Positions 35,919 through 45,379 of a stretch of DNA of 64,000 nucleotides are shown one piece after another; within the stretch, counting starts at the first letter, position 1; each line of letters opens with the position of its first letter. The notes beneath the pieces were generated by a model. The model worked only from the letters and a program-made list of their open reading frames with translations. It ran no database searches and was not told the DNA's origin. Both the position numbers and the translations under genes were made by a program. This stretch comes from an uncultured Flavobacteriaceae bacterium. GTDB lineage: Bacteria > Bacteroidota > Bacteroidia > Flavobacteriales > Flavobacteriaceae. The DNA is taken from positions 186,001-250,000 of the forward strand of contig CANLQD010000005.1 in NCBI GenBank assembly GCA_947493175.1, read 5' to 3'.

Positions 35919-36000
35919 GGGGCCTTCACCCGCCATACTGGCTACATAACAGCAACAGCGGGCAAGCGTCGGAGCATTTAAATCTGGATTATCGGGTAAA
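35919..36000. repeat. Dispersed intergenic repeat, copy A
   Basis: Runs from GGGGCCTTC to GTAAA and shares about three quarters of its bases with 39539-39615, including GCGTCGGAGCATTT (one mismatch in the other copy). Inverted segments CCCGCC and GGCGGG-like arms can fold. It lies between the 3' ends of the TetR gene and a serine hydrolase. Bases 36001-36103 show no gene. Confidence 0.6.
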
Positions 36001-36103
36001 TTACACCCACTTAAAGGCCATAGCGAAAAAAGTAGGGATTGAAAAGAAAACTCGTAAGCTTTTCTATAGCTCTTTACAGTCAATAATCTCCTCCATACAA
36101 TCC

Positions 36104-37603
36104 TTAAAGAGCTTTTAGTATGAATCTCGGAATCATTTCGTTAGGCGGTGTTGCTTTTCCATAAAGCTGATAAGAATTATAATTCCCGCCATTGAACACC
36201 GTTATCATATCGAGCTCTGGCCAAATATTTATTTTTTGTCCGCCATTGCCTGTAGCCATATACGAATTAAAACGTTTACCCTCAACAAGGAAATACTTGT
36301 GCTTCCATAAATACCCATAATCCCCGTCTTCCATATGAAACGTTTTATTGACCCACTCTTCCGATAAAATTTGTCGTCCGTTCCATTTCCCGTTGTCTTT
36401 GTACATTTTTGCTAGTTTCATCAAATCTCTTGGTCTTATGGAAAGCTGACTAAAAGTGGTAAAACTTGTGCTGTTTGGCTCAAAAGTCCAATCATAATTG
36501 GATATCCCGAGTAAGCTAAAAAGGTTTTTTTTGGCAAAATCCTCAATATTCTCACCAGTTGCTTTTTCTACCAAACTCCCTATCGTTAATGCGCAACCTG
36601 TGCAGTATGAGGATACCTTTCCGGGTTGTGTTGCCATGGGTAAATCGAGCGTGTATTTTACCCAATCGTTACTTTTCATCATTGAGGCCTCATTTCCTTT
36701 ACTCTCCGGGTTGTTATTTTCACAATCGAGACCGTGGCGGTACATTAAGAAATTCTCTATGGTAATTTCCTTTTTAGACGCATTCAAATTTGATATTTCA
36801 GAATAGGTAGCATCAAAAAAGGGCAATAGTTTTTCTTTCTCACTTTTGATAAAACCTTTATCTATGGCAATTCCCAAGATTCCGCTAATGATCGGCTTGG
36901 TGGCCGACCTAAGTTGATGCGGTGTGCTCTGGTCATAACCGTAAAAATACTCTTCAAGCACCAACCGATCATTTTTATAAATGAGGATGCTATGCACATC
37001 TGGATATGAACCACCGATGGTTTCTTTTATCATTTGAACAATCGCATCAGGGTTTTCAAATTCTTCGAACAGATTGCCAACTTGCAACCCATCATCTTTG
37101 TTCTTAGGCGGTATATAAGAATAGCCCTCCGGGTTATCAAATAATTTTTCCCTTGGGAGCATTTGTAGCTTTTCAAAATCCTTTGTGATAAGTTGAAAGG
37201 TTTCACCGCTCACTTCATACCCGACAATATTTTTATTCGCGTCCCTCTGAAAAACTACCGGACTCTTTTGGGCATCGACGAAGCTGTCCAAGTCGATATA
37301 CCGCAATGGGTATTTTGCTTGGTCGATGACGGCATACAGGGTCGTATCTAACTTTGAAGCTACAATATCCAATGTCGTATTATCAAAGTATTGATACCTG
37401 CCTTCATATTCCAGAAATCTATCGAATTGGGATATTTCTTTCTTTGATGTGCAGCTAGAAAGCAGCGCAAAAACTAAAATCAAAAAAACAAGGTATTTAC
37501 TGCTTAGCTTATATTCTTTCTTTCTTAAAAACGGAATGGAAAAAGGGTAGTAGCACTTTTGTGCGGAGATAGCTTTGAACATATGATCTGTTATGGTTAG
37601 CAA
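36104..37603 (-). CDS. Lipoprotein serine hydrolase of the beta-lactamase family
   Basis: 499 residues. A long N-terminus precedes the lipoprotein signal FLILVFALLSSC; no better start codon lies closer, so the true start is uncertain. Motifs: SATK near residue 240, YCTGCALTIGSLVE in place of the usual YxN, and GNGGQ near the end. The fold fits esterases or D-aminopeptidases. It is the fourth family member in the window. Confidence 0.82.
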   Translation of the reverse strand: MLTITDHMFKAISAQKCYYPFSIPFLRKKEYKLSSKYLVFLILVFALLSSCTSKKEISQFDRFLEYEGRYQYFDNTTLDIVASKLDTTLYAVIDQAKYPLRYIDLDSFVDAQKSPVVFQRDANKNIVGYEVSGETFQLITKDFEKLQMLPREKLFDNPEGYSYIPPKNKDDGLQVGNLFEEFENPDAIVQMIKETIGGSYPDVHSILIYKNDRLVLEEYFYGYDQSTPHQLRSATKPIISGILGIAIDKGFIKSEKEKLLPFFDATYSEISNLNASKKEITIENFLMYRHGLDCENNNPESKGNEASMMKSNDWVKYTLDLPMATQPGKVSSYCTGCALTIGSLVEKATGENIEDFAKKNLFSLLGISNYDWTFEPNSTSFTTFSQLSIRPRDLMKLAKMYKDNGKWNGRQILSEEWVNKTFHMEDGDYGYLWKHKYFLVEGKRFNSYMATGNGGQKINIWPELDMITVFNGGNYNSYQLYGKATPPNEMIPRFILKAL

Positions 37604-37810
37604 ATTAAGTGGAAATAAATGACTTGGAAAGCAATAGATTATACGCTTTTACGAGCAACTCAAAAATTGAGTTCGATAGAACACGCCTTTTTTCTACTAT
37701 CCCATAAAGCTGAACGACAAAAAAGTTACCTCTTTCCAGGGCAAACACAATATTGTTTGGGTTTATTCTGTATCGGATCAAACAATATAGGGTCTTGATA
37801 TCGAATACAT

Positions 37811-39190
37811 CTAGTTGATGGGTATCGCTTCTTTGATACCATCGAGCATCCAAGGCATTAATTCTGAAACCGTAGGATGTACCAAAACCACTCTTCGATA
37901 GTTTTTACAGGGTATACCACTATGCATAATGGCCGCAAACATATTGATGATCTCGTCTCCATTGATACCCAAAATAGCACCCCCAATGATTAAATCGGTT
38001 TCGGCATCTACCAATAGCTTTGCGAAACCCTTGGTCTCCGCCATTTCCTTTGCCCTACCAATTCTACTTAATGGATAAGTAGCTTTTAATACTTTTTTTC
38101 CGGATGCCAAGGCTTCCTTTTCACTCATGCCGACTCTGCCCAAAGGCGGATCGGTAAATAAGGCATATACCGGAATACGTTGCGAAATACTTCGAACACC
38201 TCCGAACAATTTATCGAGCACAATTTCTGCATCGTTTACCGAGGTATGGGTAAAGGCTCCTTTACCGTTCACATCTCCAAGGGCATATACCCCCTCGACC
38301 GCTGTCTGGCAGTAATCATCAACATCTATAAAGCCACGATCGCTCTTGCTAATTGCGGTATGTTCCAAACCAATTTGGTCGCTGTTTGCAATGCGGCCAA
38401 TGGCAAATAATATATCTGAACCTGTAATGGTCTCTTCAACATCATCTTTTTGAATAGTTAAATGAATTCCTGAACTATCTTCTTTTGTGGAAACTGCCTT
38501 GGCATTGTACACGATGTTTACCCCCTCTTCTCTTAAAATTTCATCTACCACCGCTGCAATATCCCCATCTTCCCTAGGCATTAATTGGTTGCCCAATTGA
38601 ATCAAGGTTACCTTGCTACCAAAACGACGATATACCTGGGCAAACTCGACACCAATATAGCCACCACCAACAATGATCAAATGCTTTGGCAATTCCGTCT
38701 TGTCCAGTAAGCTTGCGGTATCTAACCAATTAACCCCATCAACACCTTCAATATTTGGAATTCTAGGACGTGTTCCTGTGTTAATGTAAATATTTTTACC
38801 CCCGATTTGTGTATCGCCTACTTGCAAAACCTTATCTCCTATAAAACTCCCCTTAACCGGATAAAAATCGATATTCTCTGTTGTCTCCAACCATTTGCGC
38901 ATACCATTGCTATTGCCATTACGGATTTGATTCATTCTAGCCCGGATGGTTGGGTAATCGATCGTTAGTTCGCCTGTTTTAAAACCGAATTCATCGCCCC
39001 TTCTCGCTAGGTGAATGGCTCTGGCACTAGCCACCAACGTTTTGGTGGGGGTACAGCCATAGTTGACACAGCTGCCTCCAACCTTTCCTTTTTCGATGAC
39101 CGCTATGGAGTCTCCTGTGGCTATTAATTTTCCAAGCAGCGTACCAGTGGCTTGCCCCGTTCCTAAAATAATATGGTCATAGTGTTTCAT
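37811..39190 (-). CDS. FAD-dependent pyridine-nucleotide disulfide oxidoreductase, mercuric-reductase-like
   Basis: 459 residues. An FAD loop GTGQATGT at the N-terminus, the redox pair GGSCVNYGCTPTKT near 45, NAD(P) loop GGGYIGVEFAQ near 175, and the second FAD motif YALGDVNG near 305; the dimerisation domain ends with HPTVSELMPWMLDG. It belongs to the dihydrolipoamide-dehydrogenase/MerA superfamily. There is no HMA domain or C-terminal cysteine pair and no mer operon nearby, so mercury reduction is unlikely to be its main job. Confidence 0.87.
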   Translation of the reverse strand: MKHYDHIILGTGQATGTLLGKLIATGDSIAVIEKGKVGGSCVNYGCTPTKTLVASARAIHLARRGDEFGFKTGELTIDYPTIRARMNQIRNGNSNGMRKWLETTENIDFYPVKGSFIGDKVLQVGDTQIGGKNIYINTGTRPRIPNIEGVDGVNWLDTASLLDKTELPKHLIIVGGGYIGVEFAQVYRRFGSKVTLIQLGNQLMPREDGDIAAVVDEILREEGVNIVYNAKAVSTKEDSSGIHLTIQKDDVEETITGSDILFAIGRIANSDQIGLEHTAISKSDRGFIDVDDYCQTAVEGVYALGDVNGKGAFTHTSVNDAEIVLDKLFGGVRSISQRIPVYALFTDPPLGRVGMSEKEALASGKKVLKATYPLSRIGRAKEMAETKGFAKLLVDAETDLIIGGAILGINGDEIINMFAAIMHSGIPCKNYRRVVLVHPTVSELMPWMLDGIKEAIPIN

Positions 39191-39352
39191 TTTGGTATAT
39201 TTTAATATATAAGACGTAATTTTAAGTAATCAATTAACAAATCACCCATTTATATGGCTTGGTAAAGGCGACGTCTTTTAATATACATTTAAATATCTGA
39301 ATTTTGAGCTGTCTCATCAAAGGTTGTAATGACAATGATCCGATAATACAGT

Positions 39353-39475
39353 TTGAATGTATTGGTCGCTACTTTTGCACTTACCATTGCGCATAGTTGT
39401 AGTGATGTAAATGATCGTATTGCACCTGAACAGGATTTACAAGGTCTTAAAGAAAGTCTTAACGATAGAAACTAA
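39353..39475 (+). CDS. Possible small lipoprotein or gene fragment, 40 residues
   Basis: A TTG start gives a hydrophobic stretch LVATFALTIAHSC with a lipobox-like cysteine followed by a charged tail ending at a stop. It could be a real small lipoprotein or the start of a truncated gene. No ribosome-binding site or relative is recognised. Confidence 0.35.
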   Translation: MNVLVATFALTIAHSCSDVNDRIAPEQDLQGLKESLNDRN

Positions 39476-39538
39476 GAGCACATAAGCCTTACATAGTGGC
39501 CATTGACCAAGTAGAATCTCCGGGAAGTAAATAACCTC

Positions 39539-39615
39539 GGGGCCTTCGTTCGCCGAAACGGCTACGTGAAGGCGGGCAAACGTCGGAGCATTTTAAATCT
39601 CGATCATCGAGTAAA
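39539..39615. repeat. Dispersed intergenic repeat, copy B
   Basis: Partner of the repeat at 35919. GCCTTC pairs with GAAGGC around an inner hairpin GCC-GAAAC-GGC, and CTCGAT-C-ATCGAG forms a second small dyad. A REP-like folded element is likely. Confidence 0.6.
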
Positions 39616-39702
39616 AACTATAGAGAAGACATAATACAAAAGCTGATAAAGGGAAAGCAATGGAAACGATAAAATAAAAAGTCAATCATCAAAGGATATG
39701 CT

Positions 39703-40203
39703 ATGAATAGAAATTCATTTATAAGTAAATTTAGCTCAGGTGTTGTTCTGAGCACTTTATTGCCATCAAACGTTTATTCCCTATCACAACAAGAGCCAAA
39801 TCCATTTGACATCAAATTGGTTAAAGATTTTGTTGTAGCTGGTCATAGAAACCTCGACACTGTAAAAGAAATGCTGGTAGAACATCCAAACTTAATTTAT
39901 ACCAGTTATGACTGGGGCAAAGGCGATTACGAGCAAGCTATCGAGGGTGCTGGCCATTTGGGAAAAAAGGATATAGCGAACTATCTCATTGAAAAAGGAG
40001 CAAGAGCCAATTTGTTTGTGCTGACAATGCTTGGCAAAACCGCACTTGTAAAACCCGTTTTGGAAGCCTATCCCAAACTTTTATTTTCAAAAGGACCCCA
40101 CGGGTTTACACTGTTACATCATGCAAAAGTTGGCGAAGCAAAAGAGCTGGAAGAATATCTAATGGCAAAAGGCTTAACAAACACTAATTTGGGGATGAAG
40201 TAG
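39703..40203 (+). CDS. Secreted ankyrin-repeat protein
   Basis: 166 residues with an N-terminal signal-like region. Ankyrin-like units are visible: LDTVKEMLVEHPNLIYTSYD, GHLGKKDIANYLIEKGARAN and HGFTLLHHAKVGEAKELEEYL. Probably a periplasmic or exported protein-binding module; partner unknown. It follows repeat copy B by 87 bases. Confidence 0.7.
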   Translation: MNRNSFISKFSSGVVLSTLLPSNVYSLSQQEPNPFDIKLVKDFVVAGHRNLDTVKEMLVEHPNLIYTSYDWGKGDYEQAIEGAGHLGKKDIANYLIEKGARANLFVLTMLGKTALVKPVLEAYPKLLFSKGPHGFTLLHHAKVGEAKELEEYLMAKGLTNTNLGMK

Positions 40204-40617
40204 TCACCGACACATATATCAATTGCAATTCTAGCGAACTCTATCCCTGATCTGCCTTGGAAATTTAGCGTTCTTTCCCATTCCAAGGCTATCTGACCAT
40301 TATTTGCCAACGAATTCTATCAAGCCCGGTTCTCATGAAAGCTTCATAAAAACAGCCTACTCGAGTCTATATCGTGCACATAGGCCACTTCTGCAACAAC
40401 CACGAACATTTTATGAGACTAGTTGGCTCTATTGCCAAATTACTTTTACAAATGAAAAGTTCAAACAAAGGTTTTGATGAATTGGCATTCAAATATCCGA
40501 CCAGCTATACACTTTTGGACACCACCTACACACTATTACACTGAAAAACAATCTTTTATGGTTAATTTGATTGGAGATTTCTCCTAGAAGAAAAGTGTCT
40601 GGTTAATTCTGAAGAAC
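40204..40617. other. Non-coding gap
   Basis: 414 bases in which I find no supported gene, RNA or repeat. It should contain the promoter of the following lipoprotein gene. Confidence 0.45.
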
Positions 40618-41028
40618 ATGGAAAGGAAAGTAAATCCCTCATCAAAATTTCTGCTTATTTTGACCGCAATTACGTGCATCACATGCTCATCATCGGATGA
40701 CGGAACAAAAGAAGAACCGCCGGTCGGGAAAATCGATCAAGCGCTTGTAGGTACTTGGGTAGGCACTATAGACGGCGGCCTAGGGGAGGCGGAGATCATA
40801 ATTGATCTAAACAGTGATGGAACCATGTCGGGTGAAGGAGCTGATTCTCCATATTGCCCATTAACCGCAAAATGGGAAGTGCAAGGAACATCATTTATCG
40901 CGAAAGGAAATGATACCTGTGATGGTACTTCGGTAACACTAACAGCACCCTATTCCCAAACGCTATTAATGGGGGAATGGAATGCATCGAGCGGAAACAA
41001 TGGTGCTTTTTCGGTGAAAAAGGAATAG
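40618..41028 (+). CDS. Small lipocalin-like lipoprotein
   Basis: 136 residues; lipoprotein signal with lipobox ITC followed by SSSDD, a typical surface-export-like serine/aspartate tail. The mature part (LVGTWVGTIDGG, DLNSDGTMSGEG, AKWEVQGTSF) resembles the small lipocalin-like beta-barrels frequent in Bacteroidota. Function unknown. Confidence 0.7.
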   Translation: MERKVNPSSKFLLILTAITCITCSSSDDGTKEEPPVGKIDQALVGTWVGTIDGGLGEAEIIIDLNSDGTMSGEGADSPYCPLTAKWEVQGTSFIAKGNDTCDGTSVTLTAPYSQTLLMGEWNASSGNNGAFSVKKE

Positions 41029-41399
41029 CACATTCTAATCAGCATTTATCACTTCCTTCTTAAATGAGTAAAAGTTTAATATCGTTGTCCAATATGAACT
41101 ATTTACAATTGCAGTACTATAAAACAAACGTTTTACCAGACTAGGTTACGTTGTTATTGTGAGATAGGACTTGGTTTTGATATTTTTTTGTTCTGCCATT
41201 ACCAGAAACTTATAAGGAAAACCCAGTTACCTTCTCCCATAGTATCATTTACTTCACTATCGTACTCAATAAGCTAAAGTTCTTAGCCCCTTAAAACCTA
41301 AGAAATAGCGTTAAGCAAAAAGTGAGCTAACGAATCGTTTAATCACAAATGTATCAAAACAGTTTACTTCCCAACAGTTCATTTGAAAGTTTAGAAATG
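41029..41399. other. Non-coding stretch left of an attachment-site remnant
   Basis: I see no gene here. It forms the left flank of the accessory region. Confidence 0.4.
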
Positions 41400-41503
41400 T
41401 GTTACCCAAAATAAAAAGCCGACTCTTGAAAGTTGGCTTTCCCTTTGTACAGGCGGAGAGACTCACCTCGGCTCCGTTCGGCACTAGATCCAAGTCTTGA
41501 GTA
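41400..41503. repeat. Attachment-site remnant 1 with tRNA-Leu 3' fragment
   Basis: Order: single TGTGTTACC (41400-41408), hairpin AAAGCC...GGCTTT (41417-41442), GTACAGGCGGAGAGACTC (41449-41466), then a decayed tRNA segment and AAGTCTTG. The same order recurs near 50247-50328, and the right flank (AAGAAACA-rich) matches the right flank of 50431-50488. This marks an old insertion at a tRNA-Leu end. Confidence 0.6.
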
Positions 41504-41594
41504 TATTACACTAAAGAAACAAAAATCAGCTCAATTTCGATGAGTTGCATTTCTTTCAGTTTCATTTGCCAACAACGATAGTACTTTTAAAGGG

Positions 41595-42716
41595 CTATTT
41601 TCTTGAAAGACCAATCAGGTTTAAAGACTCCGATTTTCCTTTTAACGGAATTGAACCCATTACCTTGCTATCCCAAAAGTCATCTATCCTTGATGAAAAA
41701 TTGTAAAGATGCTGTGATATCAACAGTTTGCTTTCCAGTTGATTGCACAGCCCTTGAATCCTTGCCGCAGTATTGAGAACATCACCGGAATAGGTTATAT
41801 CCCTTTTAACCAATCCGATTTCTCCAGCGATAACTTGCCCAAGATGTGCACCTGCCTTGAAAATGGGCAATACGCCAAATTCATCTAGATAGTCCTCCTT
41901 TTTTTCTTCTAAATGCGCTTGAATATTAAAAAAACATTCTGCATATCGAGGATTTCCATTCGCTTTGTTTACCGACCAAGAAATAACAATTTCATCTCCT
42001 ACATATTGATATATTTCGCCTTGAGCCTTCAAGATAGGATTGGTGATGTCCGAAAATACTTTTTTAAGAAACAAATGGTATTTGATATGTCCTAACCGTT
42101 CTGCAATAGTAGTCGAGGCCTTTAAATCGAGCATCATGAATATGCGCCTTTCTTCACTCGGTCGGTCATATTTTCCCGTAAAGATAGGGATAAGCTTTCC
42201 AGGCCCGAATTTGTTGCTCATTTGCAAAAAGATATGTGCTAACATTACCATGACGGACCAAAAGACAATATCCCTTAAATCCTCCGCTTCAAAAATCCAA
42301 TCGAAACCAATATGGTTTTTCTCAGAAATTGTAAATCCTAAGATAATGGTACGCACTATCCAAACTGCCAAAAATATTAAAATGACCAGTATCAAACTTT
42401 GGCAAAACGACTTATTTCTGTATTTAGAGTCTATATAGTTGAGGGTAACACCTGTAACCATACCGCCAAAACAACCCGATATAATATTTATTATTATAGC
42501 ATGATGCAAATGATATGAAGATGCTGCGCCATTGCTCAGACTGCTTACGAGTGTAAGATGCTCATACAGGGTCATAAAAATAGCAATGAAAGCAAATACC
42601 GACCCTAAGGCTATTATTCTAAATCTTCGTATCGCTTTCATCTTTCGTTGTTCACTTTGAGTTACACTATAAAAATCCGAATCAAATTTGTACGTACTCA
42701 TTTTGGTCTTGGACAC
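41595..42716 (-). CDS. Membrane class III adenylate/guanylate cyclase
   Basis: 373 residues. Four or more hydrophobic helices in the first 175 residues are followed by a class III cyclase domain: FMMLDLKAST with metal-binding aspartates, YQYVGDEIVISW, and the transition-state asparagine-arginine in LNTAARIQG. It should make cAMP or a related nucleotide at the inner membrane. The annotated start overlaps the upstream gene by 35 bases; the ATG at 42641 (MKAIRRFRIIALG) would avoid this. Likely in one operon with GNAT, DUF2141 and a Crp/Fnr gene. Confidence 0.85.
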   Translation of the reverse strand: MSKTKMSTYKFDSDFYSVTQSEQRKMKAIRRFRIIALGSVFAFIAIFMTLYEHLTLVSSLSNGAASSYHLHHAIIINIISGCFGGMVTGVTLNYIDSKYRNKSFCQSLILVILIFLAVWIVRTIILGFTISEKNHIGFDWIFEAEDLRDIVFWSVMVMLAHIFLQMSNKFGPGKLIPIFTGKYDRPSEERRIFMMLDLKASTTIAERLGHIKYHLFLKKVFSDITNPILKAQGEIYQYVGDEIVISWSVNKANGNPRYAECFFNIQAHLEEKKEDYLDEFGVLPIFKAGAHLGQVIAGEIGLVKRDITYSGDVLNTAARIQGLCNQLESKLLISQHLYNFSSRIDDFWDSKVMGSIPLKGKSESLNLIGLSRK

Positions 42717-43302
42717 CCACTCTTAATAAAGAGACCTGAAGTACTTGCTTTTGTCCAATGGCCATCGTTTTGTACAGCTCAAACCCCTTGCGCTTATAAT
42801 ATTTTATATTGGGCGCTGTGGTGGTTTCTAAATACACCGGTTTTTGTAATGTTCTGCTATTTGAAATGACCGGGTTCAACAAGGATGCTCCGTAGCCTTT
42901 TCCTTGCTCGCTGGGTAAGGTGCCAATGAACCATAAATAGTCAAAAGGTGTATCTTTTGGGTAATACGTTGCAATGTCAAGTTCCATTTTCGTAATTCTA
43001 ATGATCCGCTTGACACCAAAGGCGAGTAGAAATTTTAAGTTCTCAAGTAGCAACGGGACATTCATCTTTCTTGAAGTATGGTTTTTCCATATCGCCACGG
43101 CTTTTTTATCTTTAGTGAGTTGTACACGACCGTTTATCAAACCATGTTCAAAGGCATAGGCCATTAATCTTTTTAAGCGTCTGGATTTATTTCTTCCGGG
43201 GCCGATGATCCAATTGGTTTGTGGGTCGTTTTTAAACGATTGACAAAGAATATGCACTACCCTGTCCTTATCACTTCTTCGCGCGTTGATTACTGTTTCC
43301 AT
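42682..43302 (-). CDS. GNAT-family N-acetyltransferase
   Basis: 206 residues. The acetyl-CoA loop is EQGKGYGASLL (Q/R-x-x-G-x-G/A), and the last helix-strand NIKYYKRKGFELYKT is typical. Substrate unknown. It lies 4 bases after the DUF2141 gene and overlaps the cyclase gene. Confidence 0.83.
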   Translation of the reverse strand: METVINARRSDKDRVVHILCQSFKNDPQTNWIIGPGRNKSRRLKRLMAYAFEHGLINGRVQLTKDKKAVAIWKNHTSRKMNVPLLLENLKFLLAFGVKRIIRITKMELDIATYYPKDTPFDYLWFIGTLPSEQGKGYGASLLNPVISNSRTLQKPVYLETTTAPNIKYYKRKGFELYKTMAIGQKQVLQVSLLRVGVQDQNEYVQI

Positions 43303-43306
43303 AGTG

Positions 43307-43768
43307 TTAATCCAATAGGTTTATGGAAACAAGTTGGTTTTGTTCCGTGAAGTTAAACGAACATTTTTCAAAACTCGGTGCGGCGAAACCGGGTTTCTTA
43401 TTGTTTGAAAATGCGTAAGGTTCTTTAGGAATTCCGAAGAAATTGGTATCCAGCTTTTCATTGGCATTCGTGTCTTGATACAAGGCGATCGCATATAGCC
43501 CCTTTGGAATATCGGGTACATCAAAAACATTTTCTTCCCCTTTAATGGCCTTAAACTTAAAGGTGTATTTACCATTTTCGGTCCACTGATTTTTGGCCGT
43601 GCAAAATGAGACAAACAATATGCCATTTTCTTGCACGTTACCAATCACCAGTTTTAAATTACTTGTCTCTTCTTTTGGAGCAAAGGATACGCATAAACCG
43701 CACACCAGTGCTATGGCAATTAGAAGACTTCCTTTGAAATTCACTGCTGTTTTTACTACTGTTTTCAT
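43307..43768 (-). CDS. DUF2141 secreted protein
   Basis: 153 residues with a signal peptide. The pattern IPKGLYAIALYQDTNANEKL followed by GIPKEPYAFSNN is diagnostic of DUF2141, a small periplasmic beta-sandwich of unknown role. It is followed 4 bases later by the GNAT gene. Confidence 0.85.
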   Translation of the reverse strand: MKTVVKTAVNFKGSLLIAIALVCGLCVSFAPKEETSNLKLVIGNVQENGILFVSFCTAKNQWTENGKYTFKFKAIKGEENVFDVPDIPKGLYAIALYQDTNANEKLDTNFFGIPKEPYAFSNNKKPGFAAPSFEKCSFNFTEQNQLVSINLLD

Positions 43769-43863
43769 CTTTTATATTTTTTATAATTATGAATATTACA
43801 AAGATGAAACTGTAAAACGGTCTGTGCATTCACATAGGTGAATAAAGGACTATCAACCTTTTT

Positions 43864-44454
43864 CTAGTAGATTTTACCGGAAATTTTCGCCCGTATTCTA
43901 CTTAGGCTTTGGGGTTTTACCCCTAAAAAGGAAGCAATATGGTATTGTGGCACTCTTTGGAAAACCTCTGGAAAGTTCTGTATCATCCAATGGTACTTTA
44001 TCTCTAAATTTTCGGTGTGCAACAACCGCATGCGTTCTTCGATCTGAAGAAAGGAATATTCGGCCATTTTCCTACCAATTTCGCTAAAACTATGGTGGGT
44101 ACGATACATGTTTTCCAGTGCTTCTTTGTCAATGACCAAGGCTTTTACATCTTCCTCGCACACCAAATTAAGCTGCGAAGGCCTATTGCCACAAAACGAA
44201 GCATAATCCGTAGCAAAAAATCCTTCAAAAAAGAAAAAATCGGTGATATCGTCACCGTCCTTTATAAAATAAGAACGGCACCAACCTTCCTCCAAAAAGA
44301 ACATCCGATTTGCGGTAGCACCCTCTTTGATTAGAATTTGACCTTTCTCAAAATGCTTGGGTACGCATATGGCATCAAACAATTCCCGTTCTGCTTGGGG
44401 CAATGTTGCCAGTAAATCATTCATCGTGTTTCTTTGTTGTTCTAAGTGCTCCAA
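43864..44454 (-). CDS. Crp/Fnr-family transcriptional regulator
   Basis: 196 residues: cyclic-nucleotide-binding-like barrel (FEKGQILIKEGATANRMFFLEEGWCRSYF) and a C-terminal winged helix (YHIASFLGVKPQSLSRIRAKI). No redox cysteines of Fnr are obvious. It heads the minus-strand group with DUF2141, GNAT and cyclase, so a nucleotide signal made by the cyclase could reach it; this is inference. Divergent from a second Crp/Fnr gene. Confidence 0.87.
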   Translation of the reverse strand: MEHLEQQRNTMNDLLATLPQAERELFDAICVPKHFEKGQILIKEGATANRMFFLEEGWCRSYFIKDGDDITDFFFFEGFFATDYASFCGNRPSQLNLVCEEDVKALVIDKEALENMYRTHHSFSEIGRKMAEYSFLQIEERMRLLHTENLEIKYHWMIQNFPEVFQRVPQYHIASFLGVKPQSLSRIRAKISGKIY

Positions 44455-44727
44455 GCATAATTTTTATTCTCCTTTAGGGGGCGTCGTAGTTCTGTGCGGT
44501 AAAGGTAAGGTCTTTTGAATACAACCTATTAATTGAAGCGTCGATCGTTTGTATTAGCCAGCAGCATATGAGAACAAGCTGTCGATATTGTGGGCTTTCC
44601 GGAGCTTTATTTTTCTAGGTTTTAAAAGTGCAACGATATCCAATTAGCGATCAGTCAACCAACATCGAATGAACCTAGAAAGACTTAAGATCGATATTTC
44701 ATTAATCATCAACAAGATTCGTTTTAT
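44455..44727. other. Divergent intergenic region
   Basis: No gene seen. It carries the promoter of the minus-strand Crp/Fnr gene; the dyad described next is nearer the plus-strand one. Confidence 0.4.
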
Positions 44728-44771
44728 GTGATTCAAATCACGCAATGAACGAGTAAAAGTTGCTACTTTTA
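44728..44771 (+). promoter_or_regulatory. Crp/Fnr-type box and promoter
   Basis: GTGATTCAAATCAC (44728-44741) is a near-perfect GTGA-N6-TCAC dyad. A -7-like TACTTTTA (44764-44771) begins exactly 36 bases after the box start, the same spacing as at 45380. Confidence 0.6.
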
Positions 44772-44796
44772 TCTCTAAAATTTTGTAGTACCGATT

Positions 44797-45372
44797 TTGA
44801 AAGAACCGCATCACTTACTACGTGAAACCCTGGATGGATTCCATATCTTAAAAGATGAAGAATTCGAAAGGTTTTTAGCCATCACACAACATCAGACCTT
44901 TAAGAAGAAAAGTTATTTGTTGCACCAAGGAAATTATCATAGCGGCATTTATTTCATCATCTCCGGTGCGGTGGGACTTTATGAATTTGAGAATGGCAAA
45001 GAAAATTTTTTAGACTTTTTTTTGAAGAAAGCTTTTGCCACTGACCTTGAGAGTCTTTCTGCCCAAAAAGTATCAAAAAAAAATCTTAGGGCCCTCAGCG
45101 ATTGCGAAACCTTTTTTATTCCGCGCAACAGTCTTCTGGAGCTCTATAATGTTTCGCACGCTTTTGAACGCCTGGGAAGAAAAATGTTGGAACATATTAT
45201 AACGGAGCAGCATAAATTCATCAATGTAATCAAATCTCTTACACCGCAAGAGCAGTACCGCTACATAGAACGGAACCGTCCAGAACTGCTACAGCAAGTT
45301 TCCTTAAAACATCTAGCTTCCTATTTAGGTCTTGCACGCGAGACACTCAGCCGTATTCGGGCCCAGAAATAG
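44797..45372 (+). CDS. Crp/Fnr-family transcriptional regulator
   Basis: 191 residues, starting with TTG. Cyclic-nucleotide-binding-like barrel (FKKKSYLLHQGNYHSGIYFI) and a C-terminal winged helix (LKHLASYLGLARETLSRIRA). It shares the overall plan of the divergent neighbour but is clearly different in sequence. A GTGA-N6-TCAC box in its own promoter and one before the next gene suggest it regulates itself and the lipoprotein at 45452. Confidence 0.86.
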   Translation: MKEPHHLLRETLDGFHILKDEEFERFLAITQHQTFKKKSYLLHQGNYHSGIYFIISGAVGLYEFENGKENFLDFFLKKAFATDLESLSAQKVSKKNLRALSDCETFFIPRNSLLELYNVSHAFERLGRKMLEHIITEQHKFINVIKSLTPQEQYRYIERNRPELLQQVSLKHLASYLGLARETLSRIRAQK

Positions 45373-45379
45373 TTGTTTG

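Noticed and set aside
37605..37853. 82-codon minus-strand frame between two genes
   Set aside because: Overlaps the flavin reductase end, has unlikely composition and no start signals; read as chance.
37811..39190. Mercury resistance gene merA
   Set aside because: Redox cysteines fit the superfamily, but the HMA domain, C-terminal cysteines and other mer genes are missing.
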